NCBI GenBank assembly: GCA_949152475.1
Contig: OX424564.1
Span: 34,842,165 to 34,906,164 of the forward strand
DNA: 64,000 nt
Source: Terebella lapidaria
Lineage: Eukaryota > Annelida > Polychaeta > Terebellida > Terebellidae
Direction of reading: 5' to 3'
Made by a program: the position numbers and the translations under genes
The notes under the pieces: generated by a model
What the model was told of the DNA's origin: nothing
Database searches by the model: none
Seen by the model: the letters and a program-made list of their open reading frames with translations, nothing else
Part shown: positions 10,541-20,839 of the stretch, piece by piece
Layout of the letters: the number at the start of each line of letters is the position of its first letter
Position numbering within the stretch: position 1 is the first letter of the stretch

Positions 10541-10920
10541 TGTGCCAACACCACGTTCACGTCTTGGCCTAGGAACTGGTGTTGGCGGTGTTCCAGAATC
10601 ACCGTCTGGCTGATCTACCACCTCCGACAAATATTCCTCGTCATTCGCCTCATCTTCGACTTCATCCACGCTTCCACCATCATCTTCAGGCTCTGTTAGA
10701 GTTTCATCATCCTTGTGAATATCACTTTCCTCTTCTACCTGACCTTCCCCCTCCAGAGGAGGATCGTCCTGATCCTGCTCAGAAACTGAGTCTGGACCCA
10801 CTACCTGGTCCTGTTGTACGTCTGGAGTAGGACGTGGGTGATGTATGATGATATCTGGTACAGAGATGCCATCATCACTGTCATGGTCACTGACAGGGTC
10901 ATTGTCCACCGAAGCAACTT
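10541..10920 (-). repeat. Second copy of a pol segment inside the Gypsy leader
   Basis: 10558-10920 matches 4057-4419 at a constant offset of 6501, with one difference seen by eye. 10541-10560 is an inverted copy of 4030-4049. The tract is flanked by two copies of TGGAGGCTCCATTTGT (10528-10543 and 10952-10967), the first at the start of the leader and the second at the junction with the 5' LTR. It is most simply a product of template switching during reverse transcription. Confidence 0.9.
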
Positions 10921-10962
10921 GTAAACCAGGGGTCGGGAGTTCGATCCTCCCTGGAGGCTCCA
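10918..10962 (+). other. tRNA-Thr(UGU) 3' half, with CCA, next to the 5' LTR
   Basis: Read on +, the 45 bases form positions 32 to 76 of a tRNA. They include an anticodon loop CTTGTAA (anticodon UGU, Thr), a five-pair T stem GGGAG/CTCCC with loop TTCGATC, acceptor strand TGGAGGC, discriminator T and a CCA tail. The last bases are the primer-binding site expected next to an LTR. A normal primer site is about 18 bases; this one extends to the anticodon. It is not a tRNA gene, because the 5' half is absent. The CCA and position show it was copied from the primer tRNA. It shares CTT with the pol tract at the junction. Confidence 0.88.
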
Positions 10963-10964
10963 TT

Positions 10965-11917
10965 TGTAGCACTATCGTGTATGTGGTGTAACAGAGGCAC
11001 GACAGCGTTGGGTTTCAGTTTTATTGAACAATTCAATAAATACACCCTGCAACAACAAATATAAAATAGTCATAATAAAAGTACAGCAAAGTTGTTGCAG
11101 AATAACAATAATAATACTTCATAAGCATATCCAATCATAATCACTCCAAATCTACAGAAGAATTAAGTCAGGATTCATATGTATTATTATAATAATCCAC
11201 ATACTAAATATACCATAATGTCTATGACAATACTAGTAACTATCTACACTACTGTACAGTAGCCAAACTCACCCTATGGTGCTATAGGGGTAGGGCACAA
11301 TACACAGCGTGTGTTTGTGTAACTGGATTAAACCCTATAACACAAATAAATACAATATCAAATTAAATACTACGGTTAACCAGGAATAAATATTACTAAT
11401 ATTACAATTTGGACAAAGACTTGTCCATGATTATAAGAATAATACACACTGGAGTCCCAATAAATAAATTACTGCCCAAGCCCAAGGAAAAATGACTAAG
11501 TGTTTAACTTATATCAGGACTTGTCAACATACTGACTCCAGTGTCAAAATACATACAAAATATGGACAAGGATGTTAGATTGTACTCACCAAATCCTGGG
11601 AAGTAAATGATCCAAAAGATATTGAAAGATATCCAAAAAGTCAAATTGGAAAGTTCAAATTATGATGTTGTTCCATTGAACACAAAATGGCTTGTGATAA
11701 AAAATGCCTAGTGACCACGGGTCACCTGATACAACAAAAAAGTGAAAGTGAGGCATAAACCTCACTGGACAAAAGACTAACATATACTACATTATGATGA
11801 AGATCATAATGTAACCGGAGTACAAACCTCACCATGATATTGAATGTCATAGTGCAACCGAATGTTAATTAAAGCTATATATACATGATAAAATACTTAT
11901 AATTCATGTCTGCTACA
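10965..11917 (-). repeat. 5' LTR of the Gypsy element
   Basis: 953 bp with TGTAGC/GCTACA ends, matching the LTR at 2795-3747. Two bases (TT) separate it from the primer-binding CCA at 10960-10962. The right target duplication CTGT follows at 11918-11921. Confidence 0.93.
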
Positions 11918-13507
11918 CTGTGTTGACGAGAGTCTAGATCTTATGTTCATCTCCGAGTACTCAATGAGTAGACCCAGCCTACAATGATGCCCAACACTTT
12001 GTGTATATCTCCTTCATCCTTCTGATTGACTGTACAACTGACATCTTTCTGTGGATTTCTTATATGAACGCCTGTCATTTTTCTCGCAAATCTGCAGGAT
12101 CATTGTTCTGTCATGGGTTATGATTATCCAACGTTGTGCAGCACCACGGTTGACTGATGCCAACTATACGCCCTGATTAATTAGAGTCCAGGATATTGTA
12201 TGTTCGATGGTTTGGTAACAACTGCTTGTGTGAAAACAGTTTCCTAACATCGCCGAACATAGAATCCCCCTTTGTGCAGTCTGCATGTTACTCTGTGGTG
12301 TGACTCGGACAGAATACCACTGGTCACTCTGGTGATTTTGGCAAACTACTGCTGGTACACATGGTGACTGATTCTACCAAGTATCAATGGTATATCACTT
12401 AACCACATACACATTTATTAAACCACAAATGGTGAACTTTCTAAGACGCCTGCATTTCGTATACAACCAACCATTATGGTCCAATTTTGGGATTTTTCTT
12501 CTTGTTTTGATGGGAAAAAAATTACATCTCGACCTGATTATTGCATGATATATTTGAAACGATGATTCGTATCATTTGACTTCAAAATAATTATTCTAGC
12601 AGAGTTATATGTGAGAGTATAACTAGTTTTGTCAAATTTGAGAATATCATGCGATCACGGAGTTCACTAGGGGGTATTGTTAGGTTCATTTGATTACTAG
12701 CAGTAAACTTGGTTAAGACCTTTGAATGTTTTATTTTGGCAGTATGGTATATAATCTGGGGTAATTTTAGTGAAGTTTTCGTAAAGATAAAATAGATTTG
12801 TGAGCTGAAACACTCATTTTCGCAGGTCTCAGATTGTGAAATCGAAGGCAATTTCGGACATATTATTATGTGTTTTCATGTTATATTACAAAACTTACAC
12901 CATGAACTGCTCTAGATGGTATTTTTCTTGATTAGCCGTGTAATTCCAGACATTTTGACACCAAAATGATAACTCTAGCTTCATTATTCACGATTCAACA
13001 GTCTTTTATGTGAATTTATAAACGAAAAAAATAACCGCGGCTTCGTCCGTATATAAAATTGTTAGAATTTTATGAAAAAAATAAAATTTTTAATGTCATC
13101 CGGGCTAATATTAACCAGTAAGGACCCTACTTTGACCTCAGCATGGGTGACAGGCAGTAACATTCCATCCCCCCTATCGTCATTTCTAAGGCCCTTTATA
13201 GAAAACGTGCCTAGACTATATTAGAATATAATGTAAATAACTCGCTGTCTCGCTTTAAGGTAAATACTAAAGAGTGGCTGATTCATAAAAGTGTACAATT
13301 CCTCAAAACTGAACTGTTTTAACCAGAATTTTATGTTATCAATGCCCGAATATCTATAAAGATTGTTGTTGACATTTTAATATCATCGCACAGAAGCTCA
13401 TAGAGCTTGTGTCACTATACATGTTTGTATAATATTGCACTGTATATGTTATTTGATTTTATGCGATGTAAAATAAACGTTATTAGTTCATTCATTCATT
13501 TTGTTCT
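11918..13507. other. Unassigned AT-rich sequence
   Basis: No credible gene: open frames are short and lack recognisable residues. An ATTCATTCATT run at about 13489-13500 with a preceding AATAAA-like stretch resembles the tail of a LINE, but no LINE coding sequence is seen upstream. Confidence 0.5.
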
Positions 13508-13690
13508 CTGACCTTGAAAATGAGGTCAAAAGGTCAAATTCAAGGTCACCAGAATATTCAGCATATATCATTTCTATATGTTCAATGTGGATCCCTAAGC
13601 TATAAAGCCGATAACAAGTAAGATTTTAGCCATTTTGTTTGCTGACCTTGAAAATGAGGTCAAAGGTCACATTCAAGATCACAATCAGTT
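13508..13690 (+). repeat. Nuclear-receptor-half-site repeat, two units
   Basis: Two diverged units of about 130 bp, each with TGACCTTGAAAATGAGGTCA followed by a CATATATCATTT segment. The second holds AGGTCAAAGGTCA at 13657-13669. The same family occurs at 42340-42900 in this orientation and at 52025-52970 reversed. It abuts the 5' truncation of the LINE at 13691. Confidence 0.7.
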
Positions 13691-14135
13691 AAACAGGATA
13701 TTAAAGAAATTATAGAAGGTAAAACAAAAGGGGCTGTTATCCGAAGTAAAATAAACTGATATGGGAAGGGGGAAAAGCCAACTGAATACTTCTTCAATAT
13801 AAAAAAAGGAATTTCAATGAAAAATATATAAGGAGATAACAAACAGAGCAGGGATTACCTTACAAAATTGGACGATGAAGCACCTATGTGAAGGTGAAAT
13901 CTCAGAATCAGAAGTAACAGAGACTCTGAAGACCATGAAAAAACTGTCCGGGTTCAGTTGGTCTCCGGGCGGAATTCTATAAGAAGGTTTGGAATAGTGT
14001 TAAAACATATTTTTTAGCATCGCTCAGATTGCGTTTCAAACACAAGAGATGTCGATATCCCAAAGAAAAGGGTAATAAGAACACCTTATTAGTTAAAAAC
14101 TGGCGACCTGTAACATTGCTTAATCTTGGTTATAT

Positions 14136-14710
14136 CATGGGTTGTTGGGCGGTTGTGTGCTAGTTCCGTCGGGTGTACGATGGAGGCAACTACATTTACC
14201 ACGTTGTCTGCCCCTGTTGGCGCCGGTGTGTCTTTTGGTGGAGTAATTGGTCGGGCTTTGTTTCTGTTGCGGGGTGTTGTGTTTTATGTTTGTTGTTGGA
14301 GTCATCGGGGGTTGGCTGTGTTCGTGGTAATGGACTGGTGCTTACATTCATACCACTGAGCCGGTGTCACTGCTGGCGGACGTTAAATCTGTCCCCGAGG
14401 ATACCATCAACTCAGTAGTCTTTTGGCTTGTGATTAGGTACTTATGTACTTGTCATACATCTATTCCATGGGGTTTGTTTCGGATTTCTAAATTATTTTC
14501 ATAGGTTGTTGGGCGGTTGTGTGCTAGTTCCGTCGGGTGTACGGTAGAGGCAACTACATTGACCACGCTGTCTGCCCCTGTTGGCGCCGGTGTGTCTTTT
14601 GGTGGTGATTGGTCGGGCTTCGTTTCTGTTGCGGGGTGTTGAGTTTTATGTTTGTTGTTGGAGTCATCGGGGTTTGGCTGTGTTGGTGGTAATGGATTGG
14701 TGTTTACATT
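14136..14710 (-). repeat. Tandem pair of R1 repeat units inserted in the LINE
   Basis: Two copies of a unit of about 362 bp (starts about 14143 and 14505), over 90% alike by eye in the shared 210 bases. They separate LINE residues NLGY from the downstream VLHNIMNTD segment. Read on -, the unit is P/T/N-rich and open in one frame (PPTQPNPDDSNNKHKT then HNRPTTYENNLEIRN, stop near 14456), as in an ORF C-terminus. A third, more diverged copy lies in the opposite orientation at 17050-17290. Origin unknown; possibly a piece of a related LINE. Confidence 0.6.
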
Positions 14711-15519
14711 GGCTACAAAATGTATTACTCTTAGAATGTGTAAAGTGTTACATAACATTATGAATACTGATCACACAGGATTTGTTAAAGGAAGGCATAT
14801 ATGTGACAATATTATGAGGCTAAATATGCATTATTGATTTGTTAAATCATGGAGACGATCCTGGGTTAGTTATAAATCTAGATTTTGACAAAGCCTTTGA
14901 CTGCTTAGAGTGGGATTTTATACAAAAATGTTTATTCAACTTTCGGACAACTTTATGTAATTCAGTAAAAAAAAATTATATATCTTGTAAAATTGTAGTT
15001 ATCTGTGGTGACGGGTGGTCATCTGAAAACAATTTATTATGAAGGAGAGCTAGACAATGTTGTCCACTATCACCGTATTCATGTATTATTTGTACTGAAA
15101 TACTATGTTTCGTAAAGATCCCGATATAAGAGGTATTACAGTGGGTCAATGCAACTTCAATATCAGTCAATATGCCAATGATGCGATATTAACTAAAGAC
15201 TACTCAGACACTTATGTTCAGGTAGTTGTGGAAGTATTCAACCCTTTTGGAAAACATTCCGGGCTAAAAGGTTATGGTAAGACCGAAATAATTATGCCTA
15301 TAGGTTCCGTGCGTAATAACTTTAAAATTTTGATGCCTGGTTCACATATTACTTGGACACAAGGTCCAATAAAAAGTTTAGGCATATATATATTTATAAA
15401 AATACCAATGATACCAGAGTTGAGAATTATAAACTGATTCTGCCAAAGGTTGAAGACATCATAAGTAGCTGGTCCAAACATAAACTCACAATGTTCCAAA
15501 TGGATAATTTTTCAGTTGT

Positions 15520-15720
15520 ATTTGTAAATTTTATTTATAGGATTTAATCAATAGATTAATATATGAAATATAGGAGTAATATTGAGAAATACCAGTTACT
15601 AAGTTTTGTACTAAATATATCTTGTGCACATTACCGGCCAGAAGGAAGACAGTACCATTTTGTACTATTTTTGGTCTGCCCAATAATTTGTCATCTCCAA
15701 CTTATGTATTGTATCCGCTT
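15520..15720 (+). repeat. Diverged copy of a LINE-tail-like repeat
   Basis: Shares phrases with 25950-26110, including TTTATAGGATTTAATCAATA, TATGAAATATAGG and GGTCTGCCCAATAAT, in the same orientation. There it runs into an ATTC microsatellite, as LINE tails do. Here it lies within the L1/Tx1-like remnant. Confidence 0.5.
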
Positions 15721-16010
15721 TACCACGAGAATGGAAGCATGCTGATGTCAGCATGGCTGAAACTTATGTCTCGCCCCTTCAACCTTTGTCCAACAAGAAA
15801 GTAAAAGTAACAAAACATGTAACAAATGGGAATTATATTTTCGGTAGAGAGATGGTACAATAGTTTCAAAATAATGTACTTAACTACTAAGATATGCGAA
15901 CTCCAACATTTTCAATATAAACTGTTTACATATAATTGTGTCCTAAAAAAAAGCCTGTATAAGTGGGGAATTTGTGACAATGATATGTGAACTCTGTTGT
16001 GAAGAAACAG

Positions 16011-16681
16011 GCCCAGTCAACAATTTCACCTCACATTTACCTCACAGTTACCTCAAATTCAGAGAACAGCAAGGTCACAGTGTCACATCGCGGTGACCTC
16101 AAACTGTCACCCCTCATCAAACTCGCATCGACTTCACAGGTGTGACGTCTCTAGCAGGGCAAAATAGAGAAATGTCATTTCATGTGATATGGATGCAGAT
16201 TCGGATATAATATTAACAAAAAATAATATGTGCCATACATTACGCATATTGCGTCACAAAGTCTGCGCAAATGGTATTTCATGGCTGATTCTATGTGAAA
16301 GTCATCCATAACTCACGCCCACCTAAAATTCCGATTTTTCCAATTAATTATTTTATTAATTAAATAGCAGCCAGTTTATTATATCACAGTGACATCACGG
16401 TAATATCACATTTGTGACGTCATATCTGAGATGTCATCGTGTTATCACATCGAGCTCACACCTTTGCGGTCACAGTGGTGAGGTCCCTGTGACATCACAA
16501 CAATATCACCTTTTTGATGCCATTATATCTGAGGTCATAGTGACATCACATCGACCTCACACGATAGAGGTCACAGTGGTGAGGTCACAGTGATATCCTT
16601 GTGGCATCACGAATATGACATCAAAGATATGAGGCTATGTGATATCACTGTGAGGTTGTGTGATGTCACGTGTTGACTGGG
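16011..16681. mobile_element. MITE-like block rich in GTGACATCAC motifs
   Basis: A block of about 670 bp whose ends are inverted (CCCAGTCAAC at 16011-16020, GTTGACTGGG at 16672-16681). It interrupts the LINE between CELCCEETG and its continuation. Its outer thirds are packed with CACCTCACA, GTGACATCAC, TGACGTCA and GGTCACAGTG, many palindromic or pairing between halves. There is no open frame. I could not settle a target duplication. Confidence 0.55.
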
Positions 16682-17049
16682 GGACTATGGAACACATTTT
16701 TGTAATATGAGGTTTTAAAACACTTCTGGAAACATCTACACTTGTGGAATAAAAATAAGATAGCAATCAATGTTGTATTAATACCAATTGATATACTGTT
16801 GGGAGTACACAATGTCCAATTTCAAAAACAAAATTGTATATACCTAATTGGTAATAGATGTATCTTCAATTGTAGATGTAAGAAGACATAACAAATATAT
16901 CAGAATTACCTGGAATATACGAACAAAAATGGATTCCAAGAAAATGTCCTAACGAATATGTATAATACAAAACTGAAAGTATCTCGATGTGAATGCATGT
17001 ATCTGTGTGTGAGATGATCAAATAAAGAAAAGAAATAAGAAATACTACT

Positions 17050-17290
17050 AGATTTTGATGATGACAATAACGAATATAAAATACAACATTTTGAAAGAGA
17101 AACAAAGCCCGACCAAATAATTTATCCAAGGACACTGGCGTAATCAGGGGCAGACATTGTGTTAAATGTAATTGTTTCTACTGTACACCTGATGGGATTA
17201 GTATACAACTGCCCTGCCCAACAACATATGAAAACTAATTTAGAAATCCGAAACAAACCCCACGGAATATATTATGACAAGTGCTAGCAA
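17050..17290 (+). repeat. Third copy of the R1 repeat, inverted
   Basis: Reverse complement of the 14136-14710 units at perhaps 75-80% by eye, with shared marks such as AAATCCGAAACAAACCCCA and AAACAAAGCCCGACCAA. It directly follows the LINE remnant, so R1 may be the LINE family's own 3' sequence. Confidence 0.55.
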
Positions 17291-17423
17291 TTTTATTGGC
17301 TAGATCGCATCTATAGGGCTTTATTAATGAGAAAAGTTTGGGTAGCAGTTCTACCTTTGAGAATTTTGGCTTTTGTGACTTCATTTCAAGATCAAAATTC
17401 CGCCATCAAAATTCGGGAAGTCA

Positions 17424-18740
17424 CATTTTGGCCTATAACTCAGATTCTATGGCAGATAAAGACAAGATTTTGGTGTCTAAACCATGTATTTGATGACGAG
17501 GAATCCAGTGATGACATCGCTGGGTTCCCATGGCTGTTTGTTCACTTGGTTGCTTCAAAATTCAAAATGACCTGCGTTTTTCATGATGTACCATATTCGT
17601 GTGGTCTGTGGTCAATTACTAGTACTTCAATTGGACCTTTCCCAACAGAGAAACTGGATGCCCTTATCACCAAATTTCGATGGGCTACCTGTGTGACGCC
17701 ATTTTCAAAATGGCCACCAAAATCGTGAAACGATGTTTTAGGCTATAATGTAGCTTCCATCGTAGATAGAGACAAGATTTCGCTTTCTACAGCCTTGTTT
17801 TCAAAGGCATCCAATGATGATGTTACTGCGTGTCTCGGACTGTTGGTTGCCTCAGAATTCAAGATGACTTCCATTAGGACCTGCGGGAATCGCATTTTGC
17901 CCATGGCATAACAGATTTGTGTGGAAATCATGGGGAAATATGAATTGTATGGTCAATCGCTACAATGCACTTCATTTCGATCTCTTCCAACAAGGATAAT
18001 TGATGCTTATATCAACATGTCGCGATGGACTACTTGCGTGACGTCATTTCCAAAATGACCATCGAAATTTTTGAAATCATATTTTAGGATATAATGAAGT
18101 TTCTACTGCCGATAGAGTCAATATTTCAGTGTCTGCACCCATGGTTTCGATGACGATGAATCCAAAGATAATATTGCTTAATTTGTTGGACTTTGTTTGT
18201 CTCCTAACTCAAGATGGTTGGTACTAAAACCTGCAGAAATCACATTTTATCCATCACAGATTAGATTTGTGTGAAAAACATGGAGAATTGTGATGTCTAT
18301 GGCCAATCACTTCTATCAGCACTTCTATTGGACCTTTTAAACGAGAAAGGCGGATGCCCCATCACCAAATTGGGGGAACTACCTGTGTGACGTCATTTTC
18401 AAAATGACCGTCAAAATTCCTGAAATTGTTTTTTTTTGCTATATTTCAGCTTCCATGCAAAATATAGAAGATATGTTGGTGTCAACACCCATGTTTTTTT
18501 TATTACAAATAATGTACTGGTGATCGCAGAGCCTCTCTGATTGTTGACGAATCCAGAATTCTAAAGCATATCATCTGAAGCAACTGAAGCTGTCATGCAA
18601 CTATGCAACCAACAGTCAAGGAGAATCATTGGATCCCTCATCATTGAAAACATGCGTGTAGAGAGCGAAATATTGTCTCTATCTGCGATGGAAGCTGAAT
18701 AATAGCCTACAACAGGATTATCCGAATTTTGGTGGCCATT
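17424..18740 (+). repeat. Tandem array of about 340-bp units with an inverted end unit
   Basis: Four diverged units begin near 17426, 17737, 18083 and 18432 with GGCTATAATGTAGCTTCCAT-like sequence and a GATAGAGACAAGATTT block. Within a unit comes a CATCCAATGATGA block and, near its end, GTGTGACGTCATTTTCAAAA (a CRE-like TGACGTCA). At 18665-18708 the unit start reappears reversed (TCTCTATCTGCGATGGAAGC), so the array ends in an inverted unit. There are no believable coding frames. Confidence 0.75.
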
Positions 18741-19045
18741 TTAGGTTACCGAGCCTATGGTCCGACAACCTATTGTCGTGGCCTTGCGTCTGTCCATATT
18801 TTTATCTTTAAAGTTTGAAGGCGAAATCTTTTTTCTGAAATTTTGCTGGAAAAAAAATGCCTAAAAATATTTCAAAAGGATTTTTTTGAAATTTCTTATT
18901 TTGCAATTTTTTCAAATTGCCGACCATTTTTGACGAAAAATGGCCAATTTTGGACTCTGGCGGCCATTTTTTTTAAAAACTGTCTGAACAGTTTTGAGAT
19001 TTTCATTTCAAAAGATTCCCCTCAGGTACCTCAATGATGTATAAG
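18741..19045. other. AT-rich low-complexity stretch
   Basis: Runs of T and A with GGCCATTTT-type phrases. Similar phrases (AATGGCCGCCAAA, CAAACAGTTTCTGAG) occur near 43080 and 43490, so this is probably a diverged repeat. No gene seen. Confidence 0.4.
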
Positions 19046-19049
19046 TTTC

Positions 19050-20830
19050 GTGGTTCTCAAATTTGTATATCAGTCGCTCTTAAGACTGCTATGCTCAGAA
19101 GCTCCTGAGGATTGTCGTATACTCGTTGTGGGTCCAACTGGTATAGCTGCCTATCAAGCACAAGGTTTTACTATCCGTAGCGCATTTAAAATTCACCCTA
19201 AAGGTTTAACATATAGGAAACTATCGTCAAGCACATTGAACCAGTTACGAGTAAAATACATGAACTTGTCTGTTTTGATAATCGATGAGATATCAATGGT
19301 TGGATGCCGAATGTTTAATATTATATACCTCAGACAAGTGATCAAAGGAAACCAGCTGCTTTTTGGAGGACTTCATGTTGAGCTATAGGTGACCTTTTCC
19401 AACTAAAACCTGATCATGGTCGATACATATTTGAAGATCTCCCAATTGTTGATACAGTATATGGTCCACTTGCAACGAATATTTGGACAGAGTGTTTTGA
19501 AGTATATGAATTAGACCAGATTATGCGTCGAAAGGAAGACCATTCTTTTGCAGAACTTCTCGTAGTATTGATGAAAAAACTGTTCAAACTTTACTTCATT
19601 TTTTCCCTCTATCAAGTATGATTCGTCAGCACAATTCCTTCACATATGCATCAGTAAATTCTATCAAAGTATCAATTTTTGCTCAACACGTAGTACTTGG
19701 TGATTGTCCTGCAAATGTCAAACAAAGACTGGTAGAATCTTGTGAAACAAAAAAAAAATACAATGAAAATGCAGCACTCTTGCGTAATTCAGGTGTTGCA
19801 GAAACTCTTGCATATACATTAACACTAAATTTGAATGTAGATGATGGCCTAGTAAATGGTGCAATATGTGTTCTGAAAAAAAATTCAGTATAAAGACGAA
19901 GCAAAAAATCCTTCAATTATGTGGGTGGAATTTGAAAAATCACAAGTTGGACATCTACAGCGACAAACATATTCCAGATTTTTTAGTGAACATATTGATC
20001 GTCAGTGGACACCACTATTTGCGACAAAAAGAACTTTCTTGGTCAAACAGTATACAGTCTTGCGTGTATAATTCCCGCTGGAACAATGTGCTGGAAGAAC
20101 AATCCATTCTTGTCAAGGGGCCACATTTAGCTCAATAGTTGCTGATTTGGATACGCCAGTTTGTCCAAGGTTGCCACGAACATGTTCACTCTGTGGCTCT
20201 GAGTCGTTTGACAAGTTTGTCTGGTCTACATATAATTAATCTTAACGAAAATATGCAAAACATCTGAGACGGTTAAAATGCTCATGACAAAAATGAGGAA
20301 AATAAAGCTGTCAAACTGCCATTCACACCATTATATACTCTTGAGAATCATTAATTGTGGATTATGTACAACAATGCCAGGTCTGTACTTAAACATTTTC
20401 TAGATGTAAGTTCTGATCATAACATCAAAAGTGCCTTTCTTATTTGCTTGGCAGAGTCACGTTTGACAGGTACTGATCATGATGAATCGTACAACATATC
20501 TGATTATGTCCTTGCTCGTAATGACCAATGTGCAACTGCTGGTTCTCGACTTCGACCATGTCATGGTCTTGTCGCTTATGTAGGGTCCCACATACATCTT
20601 CTTGAAAAGCATGACTACTCGTCCAAACATTTACAGATGATAACAGATGATTTACATGATTTACATCATTTACAGATGATTTACAGGTGATATATTTGTG
20701 TGTACAGCATGACAATCAACCTGTTCAAGTGGTGTTTATTTATTTATTTATTTATTTATTCAAACTGAATATTTTGGGAGATTTTAATATGAAATCAATG
20801 ATTCGGGCTGAAAACTACAACACAAAATTG
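19050..20830 (+). mobile_element. Helentron (Helitron-class) remnant: helicase plus endonuclease
   Basis: Residues of a Pif1-type helicase lie in order: GPTGIAAYQAQGFTIRSAFK (19127 on), LIIDEISMVG (19274 on), AIGDLFQLKPDHGRYIFEDL (about 19382), FEVYELDQIMRRKEDHSFAE, then LTLNLNVDDGLVNGA (about 19817), IPAGT, QGATFSSIVADLD (about 20117) and ALSRLTSLSGLHIINLN (about 20198). After it comes YNNARSVLKHFLDV (about 20362) with CLAESRLTGTD and ILGDFN, which is the AP-endonuclease-like domain that Helentrons carry after the helicase. The Rep end is missing upstream. At least five frame changes are present (for example after 19378 and near 19600, 19890 and 20080), so it is dead. A TTTA microsatellite lies inside the endonuclease part at about 20737-20760. 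Confidence 0.85.
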
Positions 20831-20839
20831 GAATCCTAC

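Larger units (their letters stand above)
2795..11917 (-). mobile_element. Ty3/Gypsy LTR retrotransposon, looks whole and very young
   Basis: A 9.1-kb element on the minus strand bounded by two 953-bp LTRs that I could not tell apart by eye. The LTRs start TGTAGC and end GCTACA. A 4-bp target duplication, CTGT, lies at 2791-2794 and 11918-11921. Order on -: LTR, tRNA-Thr-type primer site, leader, gag, pol (protease, reverse transcriptase, RNase H, integrase), purine-rich tract, LTR. This domain order defines Ty3/Gypsy (Metaviridae). The gag and pol frames look uninterrupted. The leader is unusual and is described separately. Near-identical LTRs mean a recent insertion. Confidence 0.95.
13691..17040 (+). 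mobile_element. Decayed L1/Tx1-like LINE, 5' truncated, with two insertions
   Basis: Fragments of one reverse transcriptase ORF lie in order on +. They include IKEIIEGKTKGAVIRSKIN near 13700, KNWRPVTLLNLGY ending about 14135, TDHTGFVKGRHICDNIMRL at about 14767, INLDFDKAFDCLEWDF at about 14873, ISQYAND at about 15160 (where the catalytic YADD is expected), YKWGICDNDMCELC at about 15960, and a C-terminal zinc-region-like part near 16690-16870. Their order and wording match the L1/Tx1 clade. Stops and frame changes are many, and the YADD aspartate is replaced by N. Two foreign blocks interrupt it, at 14136-14710 and 16011-16681. An AATAAAG near 17022 may mark its 3' region. Confidence 0.75.

Noticed and set aside
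10918-10962. A tRNA gene
   Set aside because: Only the 3' half from the anticodon loop is present, with an encoded CCA, next to an LTR. It is primer-derived.
10412-10972. 186-codon open frame on - near the 5' LTR
   Set aside because: It is the duplicated pol tract plus tRNA tract in the Gypsy leader, not a separate gene.
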